From Elmis aenea (lineage: Eukaryota; Arthropoda; Insecta; Coleoptera; Elmidae), in NCBI GenBank assembly GCA_947652605.1, contig CANTFG010000318.1, forward strand, positions 1 to 64,000: a DNA stretch of 64,000 nucleotides, in the 5' to 3' direction. The position numbers were made by a program, and so were the translations under genes. The notes under the pieces were generated by a model. It ran no database searches, had not been told where the DNA came from, and worked only from the letters and a program-made list of their open reading frames with translations. Positions 57,101-64,000 of this stretch are shown here, in pieces. Numbering within the stretch: the stretch's first letter is position 1; every line of letters begins with the position of its first letter.

Positions 57101-60100
57101 ATTATTGATTTGTATATCACAGGAACAGTTTATCCATCGCCTCTTTACATGAATACAATTGTTTTGCATATGTCTTTCAATGAGCTGGTTTTAATTTTTA
57201 ATAATTTCCTAAAAATACCGTGCTTTAGTTAATACATATGTTCCTTGAGCGACTATTTCGAAACAATTTTAATTATTGATTTGTATATCACAGGAACAGT
57301 TTATCCATCGCCTCTTTACATGAATACAATTGTTTTGCATATGTCTTTCAATGAGCTGGTTTTAATTTTTAATAATTTCCTAAAAATACCGTGCTTTAGT
57401 TAATACATATGTTCCTTGAGCGACTATTTCTAAACAATTTTAATTATTGATTTGTATATCACAGGAACAGTTTATCCATCGCCTCTTTACATGAATACAA
57501 TTGTTTTGCATATGTCTTTCGATGAGCTGGTTTTAATTTTTAATAATTTCCTAAAAATACCGTGCTTTAGTTAATACATATGTTCCTTGAGCGTCTATTT
57601 CTAAACAATTTTAATTATTGATTTGTATATCACAGGAACAGTTTATCCATCGCCTCTTTACATGAATGCAATTGTTTCGCATATGTCTTTCAATAAGCTG
57701 GTTTTAATTTTTAATAATTTCCTAAAAATACCGTGCTTTAGTTAATACATATGTTCCTTGAGCGACTATTTCGAAACAATTTTAATTATTGATTTGTATA
57801 TCACAGGACAAGTTTATCCTTCGCATCTTTACATGAATACAATTGTTTTGCATATGTCTTTCAATGAGCTGGTTTTAATTTTTAATAATTTCCTAAAAAT
57901 ACCGTGCTTTAGTTAATACATATGTTCCTTGAGCGACTATTTTGAAACAATTTTAATTATTGATTTGTATATCACAGGAACAGTTTATCCATCGCCTCTT
58001 TATATGAATACAATTGTTTTGCATATGTCTTTCAATGAGCTGGTTTTAATTTTTAATAATTTCCTAAAAATACCGTGCTTTAGTTAATACATATGTTCCT
58101 TGAGCGACTATTTCTAAACAATTTTAATTATTGATTGGTATATCACAGGAACAGTTTATCCATCGCCTCTTTACATGAATACAATTGTTTTGCATATATC
58201 TTTCAATGAGCTGGTTTTAATTTTTAATAATTTCCTAAAAATACCGTGCTTTAGTTAATACATATGTTCCTTGAGCGACTATTTCGAAACAATTTTAATT
58301 ATTGATTTGTATATCACAGAAACAGTTTATCCATCGCCTCTTTACATGAATACAATTGTTTTGCATATGTCTTTCAATGAGCTGGTTTTAATTTTTAATG
58401 ATTTCCTAAAAATACCGTGCTTTAGTTAATACATATGTTCCTTGAGCGACTATTTTTAAACAATTTTAATTATTGATTTGTATATCACAGGACAAGTTTA
58501 TCCTTCGCATCTTTACATGAATACAATTGTTTTGCATATGTCTTTCAATGAGCTGGTTTTAATTTTTAATAATTTCCTAAAAATACCGTGCTTTAGTTAA
58601 TACATATGTTCCTTGAGCGACTATTTCTAAACAATTTTAATTATTGATTTGTATATCACAGGAACAGTTTATCCATCGCCTCTTTACATGAATACAATTG
58701 TTTTGCATATGTCTTTCAATGAGCTGGTTTTAATTTTTAATAATTTCTTAAAAATACCGTGCTTTAGTTAATACATATGTTTCTTGAGCGACTATTTCTA
58801 AACAATTTTAATTATTGATTTGTATATCACAGGAACAGTTTATTCATCGCCTCTTTACATGAATACAATTGTTTTGCATATGTCTTTCAATGAGCTGGTT
58901 TTAATTTTTAATAATTTCCTAAAAATACCGTGCTTTAGTTAATACATATGTTCCTTGAGCGACTATTTCGAAACAATTTTAATTATTGATTTGTATATCA
59001 CAGAAACAGTTTATCCATCGCCTCTTTACATGAATACAATTGTTTTGCATATGTCTTTCAATGAGCTGGTTTTAATTTTTAATGATTTCCTAAAAATACC
59101 GTGCTTTAGTTAATACATATGTTCCTTGAGCGACTATTTCGAAACAATTTTAATTATTGATTGGTATATCACAGGAACAGTTTATCCATCGCCTCTTTAC
59201 ATGAATACAATTGTTTTGCATATATCTTTCAATGAGCTGGTTTTAATTTTTAATAATTTCCTAAAAATACCGTGCTTTAGTTAATACATATGTTCCTTGA
59301 GCGACTATTTCGAAACAATTTTAATTATTGATTTGTATATCACAGAAACAGTTTATCCATCGCCTCTTTACATGAATACAATTGTTTTGCATATGTCTTT
59401 CAATGAGCTGGTTTTAATTTTTAATAATTTCCTAAAAATACCGTGCTTTAGTTAATACATATGTTCCTTGAGCGACTATTTTTAAACAATTTTAATTATT
59501 GATTTGTATATCACAGGACAAGTTTATCCTTCGCATCTTTACATGAATACAATTGTTTTGCCTATGTCTTTCAATGAGCTGGTTTTAATTTTTAATAATT
59601 TCCTAAAAATACCGTGCTTTAGTTAATACATATGTTCCTTGAGCGACTATTTCTAAACAATTTTAATTATTGATTTGTATATCACAGGAACAGTTTATCC
59701 ATCGCCTCTTTACATGAATACAATTGTTTTGCATATGTCTTTCAATGAGCTGGTTTTAATTTTTAATAATTTCTTAAAAATACCGTGCTTTAGTTAATAC
59801 ATATGTTTCTTGAGCGACTATTTCTAAACAATTTTAATTATTGATTTGTATATCACAGGAACAGTTTATCCATCGCCTCTTTACATGAATACAATTGTTT
59901 TGCATATGTCTTTCAATGAGCTGGTTTTAATTTTTAATAATTTCCTAAAAATACCGTGCTTTAGTTAATACATATGTTCCTTAAGCGACTATTTCGAAAC
60001 AATTTTAATTATAGATTTGTATATCACAGGAACAGTTTATCCATCGCCTCTTTACATGAATACAATTGTTTTGCATATGTCTTTCAATGAGCTGGTTTTA

Positions 60101-61052
60101 ATTTTTAATAATTTTCTGAAAATACCGTGCTTTAGTTAATACATATGTTCCTTGAGCGACTATTTCGAAACAATTTTAATTATTAATTTGTATATTACAG
60201 GAACAGTTTATCTATCGCCTCTTTACATGTATACAATTGTTTTGCATATGTCTTTCAAAGAGCTGGTTTTAATTTTTAATAATTTCCTAAAAATACCGTG
60301 CTTTAGTTAATACATATGTTCCTTGAGCGGCTATTTCGAAACAATTTTAATTATTGATTTGTATATCACAGGAACAGTTTATCCATCGCCTCTTTACATG
60401 AATACAATTGTTTTGCATATGTCTTTCAATGAGCTGGTTTTAATTTTTAATAATTTCCTAAAAATACCGTGCTTTAGTTAATACATATGTTCCTTAAGCG
60501 ACTATTTCGAAACAATTTCAATTATTGAATTGTATATCACAGAAACAGTTTATCCATCGCCTCTTTACATGAATACAATTGTTTTGCATATGTCTTTCAA
60601 TGAGCTGGTTTTAATTTTTAATAATTTCCTAAAAATACCGTGCTTTAGTTAATACATATGTTCCTTGAGCGACTATTTCTAAACAATTTTAATTATTGAT
60701 TTGTATATCACAGGAACAGTTTATCCATCGCTTCTTTACATGAATACAATTGTTTTGCATATGTCTTTCAATGAGCTGGTTTTAATTTTTAATAATTTCC
60801 TAAAAATACCGTGCTTTAGTTAATACATATATTCCTTGAGCGACTATTTCTGAACAATTTTAATTATTGATTTGTATATCACAGGAACAGTTTATCCATC
60901 GCCTCTTTACATGAATACAATTGTTTTGCATATGTCTTTCAAAGAGCTGGTTTTAATTTTTAATAATTTCCTAAAAATACCGTGCTTTAGTTAATACATA
61001 TGTTCCTTAAGCGACTATTTCGAAACAATTTCAATTATTGATTTGTATATCA

Positions 61053-61163
61053 CAGAAACAGTTTATCCATCGCCTCTTTACATGAATACAATTGTTTTGC
61101 ATATGTCTTTCAATGAGCTGGTTTTAATTTTTAATGATTTCCAAAAAATACCGTGCTTTAGTT
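61053..61163. repeat. Last, partial satellite monomer (111 of 171 bp)
   Basis: Starts with CAGAAACAG and carries TTTCCAAAAAATACCGTGC, the form that elsewhere leads into the TCA-variant AGTTCATAC. It stops after TTTAGTT, where the expected next base C is replaced by TGTGGTG, the start of the LTR. Confidence 0.92.
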
Positions 61164-61210
61164 TGTGGTGCGACGTCAATGTGGACGTAACCATAGTGAC
61201 TGGGATGATT

Positions 61211-61222
61211 GATAAAAAATAG
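61211..61222 (+). promoter_or_regulatory. TATA-like element in the 5' LTR
   Basis: GATAAAAAATAG is the only clear TATA-like stretch in the upstream half of the LTR and would suit a U3 promoter. The region is AT-rich in general, so the match is weak and no transcription start can be assigned from sequence. Confidence 0.25.
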
Positions 61223-61262
61223 ATTTAATAATAATAACGTCAAATATTAGTTTTAGTGAGTT

Positions 61263-61320
61263 TGTAGTTGTTTCTTGAGTTTGTAGTTTAATTAAAAATA
61301 AAAATATTGAAACAACTACA
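61263..61320 (+). repeat. 12-bp perfect inverted repeat at the 3' end of the LTR
   Basis: TGTAGTTGTTTC at 61263-61274 is the exact reverse complement of GAAACAACTACA at 61309-61320, with 34 bp between. In RNA it would form a 12-bp stem closing an AT-rich loop that holds the AATAAA, ending exactly at the last LTR base next to the primer-binding site. It could act in RNA 3'-end formation or priming; that is inference. Confidence 0.75.
61297..61302 (+). terminator. Candidate poly(A) signal AATAAA in the LTR
   Basis: AATAAA lies 18 bp before the LTR end, inside the loop of the 12-bp inverted repeat. In the 3' LTR copy it could direct polyadenylation of the element's transcript. AATAAA is common by chance in such AT-rich sequence. 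Confidence 0.3.
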
Positions 61321-61323
61321 AAT

Positions 61324-61342
61324 TGGTGACCCCGACGTGATT
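61324..61342 (+). other. Primer-binding site, tRNA-Trp type
   Basis: TGGTGACCCCGACGTGATT is complementary over 19 nt to the 3' end of metazoan tRNA-Trp, including the CCA tail (tRNA end ...AATCACGTCGGGGTCACCA, recalled, not searched). It sits 3 bp after the LTR end. This is where minus-strand DNA synthesis would be primed. A tRNA-Trp primer is a known hallmark of the CsRn1 clade. Confidence 0.9.
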
Positions 61343-62122
61343 ATGGCGAATGAACAAACTGTGCCTTCCACATGTGAAATAAATAAAATTTCTGTAAAAG
61401 TGCCTCAATTTTGGCGTAAAAATATTGAAATATGGTTGTTGCAAGTTGAGGCCCAGTTCAATATAGCTGGAATTACATTGGAAACAACTAAATTTAACCA
61501 TGTACTTGCTGCCCTAGAACCTGACGTTGCTGATTTAATATCCGATTTTCTGGTCAAACCACGTAGTAATACACCGTATGAGGACCTAAAAAAGAGACTG
61601 GTTTCCGAGTTTCAGGAATCAGAGTCCGCAAAAATAAAAAAACTATTGACCGACACTGAATTGGGAGACAAGAAACCCTCACAACTTCTGCGGGAGCTGA
61701 GAAATTTAGCAGGATCTACTGTTCAGGATGATTTTTTAAGGTCTATCTTTATGCAAAGACTTCCAGTTAACGTTCGATCAATTCTAGCAGCTTCAGGGGA
61801 TACGTTAGACAATATATCAATCATGGCTGACAAGATAGCGGAATACTCTGCCCCATCAAATTCCATTTGCTCAATGGAAGGATCAACTCCAGATCGTTTA
61901 GCAAATATAGAAGGTCGACTTGACCAACTTCAAACATGTTTTGAACAAATGCGTTTTTCACCAACTCGAAATGCTCGTTCAAGATCACATTCCAGATCAC
62001 GCTACAGATCTCGATCACCAAGTCGACAACAACAATTTGATAAGTGCTGGTACCATTACCGTTTTGGTTATAAAGCCAAAAAATGTATCAAGCCTTGTAA
62101 CTTTGAGATTTCCCCAAACTAG
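61343..62122 (+). CDS. gag: Gag polyprotein
   Basis: Predicted 259 aa. It is the structural protein that would assemble the retrotransposon particle in the cytoplasm and bind its RNA. Residues about 15-110 (PQFWRKNIEIWLLQVEAQF, then TKFNHVLAAL) resemble the N-terminal Gag domain common in arthropod gypsy elements (DUF7041-like), followed by ELGDKKPSQLLRELRNLAG and FMQRLPVNVRSIL. Residues 211-228 are an Arg/Ser-rich tract. A zinc knuckle follows with C235, H238, C248, C252 (C-X2-H-X9-C-X3-C), a CHCC order instead of the usual CCHC, as described for CsRn1-like elements. I chose the ATG at 61343: it directly follows the primer-binding site and has A at -3 and G at +4. Upstream in-frame sequence is LTR and PBS. 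The stop TAG overlaps the -1 frameshift signal, so a fraction would be extended into Pol. Confidence 0.9.
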   Translation: MANEQTVPSTCEINKISVKVPQFWRKNIEIWLLQVEAQFNIAGITLETTKFNHVLAALEPDVADLISDFLVKPRSNTPYEDLKKRLVSEFQESESAKIKKLLTDTELGDKKPSQLLRELRNLAGSTVQDDFLRSIFMQRLPVNVRSILAASGDTLDNISIMADKIAEYSAPSNSICSMEGSTPDRLANIEGRLDQLQTCFEQMRFSPTRNARSRSHSRSRYRSRSPSRQQQFDKCWYHYRFGYKAKKCIKPCNFEISPN

Positions 62123-64000
62123 AGGGTAGGTCGCAAATGGCGGTGTGCGACCAAATAACCCAGCACCGCTTATTCATAACTGATCGGATCTCTAAACGAC
62201 AATACCTCATCGACACAGGAGCTGACATATCAGTCCTTCCAGCTTCATCCCAGGACAAAAATCTTGGTTTTGGTAAGCTCACATTATTTACTGCCAATGG
62301 ACAAGCTATTCAAACTTATGGAGAAAGACTGGTGCGTCTAGACATCGGACTTCGCCGTGCTTTTGTCTGGCCATTTGTTTTGACGGAAGTACAAACACCC
62401 ATTATAGGAGCCGACTTCCTCAGTCATCACGGACTTCTAGTTGATCTTCAGCATCGATGTCTCGTTGATGGTACTACAAAAATTAGCAGCCATGGTGAAG
62501 TGGCTAAAAAATGTTCCCAAGCTTTGTTCCTGGTACATCCCGGCCATGCTTACGCTGATTTACTAGCCAAGTACCCAGCCTTACTCCGTACAGTTAGTAA
62601 TTTCAAAGAGTTACACACCGATGTTGCACACTTGATAGTCACTACTGGTCCACCTATAGTCTCCAAAGCCAGACGTCTATCCCCTGAAAAACTGCAGGCA
62701 GCTAAACTGGAATTTCAGGAGATGATCAACTTGGGTATTTGCAGACCATCTCAAAGCTCTTGGTCGAGTCCACTTCATATGGTGACCAAAAAAGATGGAT
62801 CTTGGAGACCATGTGGAGACTATCGAGCGCTCAACGCAGTAACCAAACCGGACATGTATCCTGTGCCACACATACAAGACTTCAACATGGAACTTCTCAA
62901 CAAAAAAGTATTTTCAAAACTAGATCTAGTGCGTGCTTACAATCACATTCCTGTTGCTCTCGATGATGTGCCAAAAACTGCGGTAATAACTCCATTTGGA
63001 CTATTTGAATTTACTAGAATGCCATTTGGACTCAGAAATGCGGCACAGTCCTTCCAGAGGTATATGCATAGAATCCTACAAGATTTACCATTCGTCTTTT
63101 CATACATAGATGATGTTCTTATAGCCTCGGAGGATGACGCTGAGCATCGTAAGCATCTCGACACCGTTTTAGATAGATTGCAACGGCATAGTTTAACCCT
63201 TAATGTTGCTAAATCAAGTTTCGGGATGTCTTCAGTTGATTTTCTAGGTTTCATGGTCAGTTCTGATGGTATTAAACCTCAGTCTGATCGAGTACAGTGC
63301 ATCCTCGATTATCCACAACCCCAAACTGCTAAGCAATTACGAACCTTTCTTGGTATGATTAATTTTTATCGACGTTTTCTACCCCGATCTGCCGAAAAAC
63401 AACAAGTGTTATTCCAAATGATTCCTGGGAACATGAAGAATGATAAAACTTCACTCTCATGGTCATTAGAACAACTAAAAATCTTTAAACAGCTAAAACA
63501 AGATTTAGCTCAAACAACGTTGTTGGCTCACCCAGCTGCCAATGTGCCCCTTATTTTAACGGCAGACGCATCAGACACTTGTGTGGGTGGTGCGCTACAC
63601 CAACTCTGGAATAATACTCTGCAGCCACTAGCATTTTTCTCCAAGAAACTGACGCCTACCGAACAAAAGTACAGCACGTACGATAGAGAACTGCTAGCAA
63701 TCTACAAAGCAATCAAGTATTTTCGTTTTATGGTGGAAGGTAGAGACTTAACTGTCTATACAGATCATAAACCTTTGATATTTGCTTTTCAACAAAAACC
63801 CGAAAAAGCATCTCCTCGTCAATTACGTCACCTACAATTAATAAGTCAATTTTCTACCAACATCAAACATATTTCTGGTGCTTCTAACATCGTTGCAGAT
63901 GCTTGTTCAAGAGTTTCGTCAATAGAGCTCACATCAGCTGTAACTCAAGCAGAACTAGCTGAGGCTCAGTCTAAAGATAAGGAACTAGTGGATATTCGTA
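62107..64000 (+). CDS. pol: Pol polyprotein (protease, reverse transcriptase, RNase H), partial, -1 frame to gag
   Basis: The frame opens at 62107 after a TGA at 62104 and has no stop for 631 codons to the window edge. Numbering from 62107, the aspartic protease has DTGAD at 36-40 and IIGADFL at 99-105. Reverse transcriptase has WRPCGDYRALN, a first catalytic Asp at 273 (LDLVRAY), TPFGLFEFTRMPFGLRNA, YIDD at 333-336, LGFMVSSDGI, and FLGMINFYRRFLP from 414. RNase H has D487 (TADASD), E528 (DREL), D553 (YTDHKPL) and D598 (ADACSR), the expected D-E-D-D set. ADACSR replaces the common ADALSR. Integrase should follow but is outside the window. No ATG suits an independent start (the first is at 62137, inside the frameshift structure), so I infer Gag-Pol translation by a -1 shift at 62113-62119, with Pol reading on from CTA at 62119. 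All visible catalytic residues are intact. Confidence 0.93.
62113..62169 (+). promoter_or_regulatory. -1 programmed ribosomal frameshift signal: slippery heptamer plus H-type pseudoknot
   Basis: The heptamer C CCA AAC (62113-62119) is in the gag frame as X XXY YYZ and is followed at once by the gag stop TAG. After a 9-nt spacer, GGTCGCA (62129-62135) pairs perfectly with TGCGACC (62146-62152). The loop holds GCGGTG (62140-62145), the exact complement of CACCGC (62164-62169). This gives an H-type pseudoknot with stem 1 of 7 bp, loop 1 of 4 nt, stem 2 of 6 bp, no nucleotide between the stems, and an 11-nt A-rich loop 3. A -1 slip on the heptamer reads CCC AAA then CTA, exactly the pol frame. 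Pairings are seen in the sequence; function is inferred from known retroviral and retrotransposon signals. Confidence 0.85.

Larger units (their letters stand above)
1..61163. repeat. 171-bp tandem satellite array, 357 full monomers plus a 111-bp partial
   Basis: The same 171-bp unit repeats head to tail without interruption. Taking the CAGRAACAG motif as unit start, monomer 1 begins at 1, monomer 2 at 172, and monomer 358 at 61053. The distance 61052 equals 357 x 171 plus 5, and the 5 extra bases are accounted for by a 4-bp insertion near 13971 and a 1-bp insertion near 22969. A hand count of the consensus monomer gives 49 G/C in 171 (about 29%). Monomers differ by a few substitutions each, and the variants recur in ordered sets, so the array has higher-order structure. 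The array extends off the left edge and ends at the retrotransposon LTR. I infer a centromeric or pericentromeric satellite from length, AT-richness and organisation; the sequence alone does not show function. Confidence 0.98.
46603..61163. repeat. Super-repeat, second copy, cut at 61163 by the retrotransposon
   Basis: Matches the first copy at offset 23256 up to about 54040, then at offset 23085 after loss of exactly one monomer, through to 61163 (equivalent to 38078). Later pairs at 23085 are the TCA frames 31802/54887 and 32999/56084, TGAAAAAAATTG 33894/56979, and TTTCGATG near 34434/57519. Private differences I could find are few: near 47863 (against 24607), 48657, 50661, 56453, 59434, 59562 and 60330, plus 30925 in the first copy. 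Divergence is therefore well under 1%. Confidence 0.8.
61164..61320 (+). repeat. 5' LTR (157 bp)
   Basis: It begins TGTGGT directly at the satellite junction and ends ACTACA, so it has TG...CA ends and an imperfect terminal inverted repeat (5 of 6 bases). Its 3' end is 3 bp from the primer-binding site, as expected of a 5' LTR. It contains a TATA-like stretch (GATAAAAAATAG near 61211-61222), two ACGTCAA heptamers (61173 and 61237), a 13-bp direct repeat TGAGTTTGTAGTT (61257-61269 and 61276-61288) and an AATAAA near its 3' end. The extent cannot be checked against the 3' LTR, which is outside the window. 157 bp is short for an LTR, so an internal deletion is possible. Confidence 0.8.
61164..64000 (+). 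mobile_element. Ty3/gypsy LTR retrotransposon, CsRn1/Kabuki-like, 5' part
   Basis: The order is 5' LTR (61164-61320), 3-bp gap, primer-binding site (61324-61342), gag (61343-62122), a -1 frameshift signal, and pro-RT-RNaseH open to the window end. Protease before RT, with RNase H after it, is shared by Ty3/gypsy and BEL elements; the RT motifs (TPFGLFEFTRMPFGLRNA, YIDDVL, FLGMINFYRRFLP) place it in Ty3/gypsy. Established knowledge: the CsRn1 clade (CsRn1 of Clonorchis, Kabuki of Bombyx) is known for a tRNA-Trp primer and a CHCC Gag knuckle, and both are visible here. Integrase, any env, the polypurine tract, 3' LTR and target duplication lie beyond the window. Base composition is clearly less AT-rich than the satellite. 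No stop or frameshift interrupts either coding frame apart from the gag/pol shift. Confidence 0.93.

Noticed and set aside
1..61163. CRISPR array
   Set aside because: The periodic unit is continuous and similar over all 171 bp; there are no short constant repeats separated by unique spacers.
61263..61320. A 58-bp minimal LTR bounded by the inverted repeat TGTAGTTG...CAACTACA
   Set aside because: Non-satellite sequence begins at 61164 with TGTGGT, so the LTR must start there; the inner repeat is better read as a hairpin within the LTR.
61307..61342. Gag extended upstream to a TTG at 61307
   Set aside because: That stretch encodes the end of the LTR and the primer-binding site. The ATG at 61343 has good context and fits the family.
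62104..62122. Gag/pol frame change as a disabling mutation
   Set aside because: Possible in principle, but the in-frame slippery heptamer, the spacing and the pseudoknot-forming sequence make a programmed -1 shift the better explanation.
61316..62297. Minus-strand frames over gag (61316-61501, 61821-62021, 62088-62297) and a third plus frame at 61920-62129
   Set aside because: Shadows of gag and the start of pol. They are short and show no recognisable motifs.
62677..63254. Frames at 62677-62877 (-), 62739-62966 (+) and 62943-63254 (-)
   Set aside because: All overlap the reverse transcriptase coding region, whose own frame is open and carries the conserved motifs.

Overview
This 64-kb window has two parts. 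Positions 1-61163 are one unbroken, AT-rich tandem satellite array. Positions 61164-64000 are the 5' end of an LTR retrotransposon of the Ty3/gypsy order, on the + strand and cut by the window edge. I see no host gene, RNA gene, CRISPR array or prokaryotic feature. The satellite plus LTR element indicates a eukaryotic nuclear genome. The retroelement type (tRNA-Trp primer site, C-X2-H-X9-C-X3-C Gag knuckle, CsRn1/Kabuki-like Pol) suggests an invertebrate, most likely an arthropod; I cannot name the species.

Satellite. The monomer is 171 bp and about 29% GC (hand count on one consensus monomer). Phase counting gives exactly 357 complete monomers from 1 to 61052, plus the first 111 bp of monomer 358. 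The phase shows only two net length changes: +4 bp near 13971 and +1 bp near 22969. Diagnostic single-base variants show layers of higher-order structure. In the left third there are a 27-monomer duplication (4617 bp), a 14-monomer one (2394 bp), a 26-monomer one (4446 bp) and several 5-monomer ones (855 bp). From about 27.8 kb there is a 36-monomer unit (6156 bp), followed by a 27-monomer derivative. Above these, a 136-monomer block (23256 bp) starting near 23.35 kb begins again near 46.6 kb and runs, almost identical, until the retrotransposon interrupts it. A 171-bp monomer with multi-level HORs is what centromeric or pericentromeric satellites look like, but nothing here proves centromere function.

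Retrotransposon. A 157-bp 5' LTR (TG...CA) starts exactly where the satellite stops. After 3 bp comes a 19-nt primer-binding site matching the 3' end of metazoan tRNA-Trp, and the Gag ATG follows it directly. Gag (259 aa) has an Arg/Ser-rich tract and a CHCC knuckle. Pol lies in the -1 frame and is open to the window edge, with protease, reverse transcriptase and RNase H catalytic residues all present. At the gag stop there is a textbook -1 frameshift arrangement: slippery heptamer C CCA AAC, a 9-nt spacer, and a predicted H-type pseudoknot. Gag would supply the particle. A minority of ribosomes would shift to make Gag-Pol, and tRNA-Trp would prime reverse transcription. Integrase, the 3' LTR and the target-site duplication lie outside the window. 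The intact frames suggest a young, possibly active insertion into (or at the edge of) the array.
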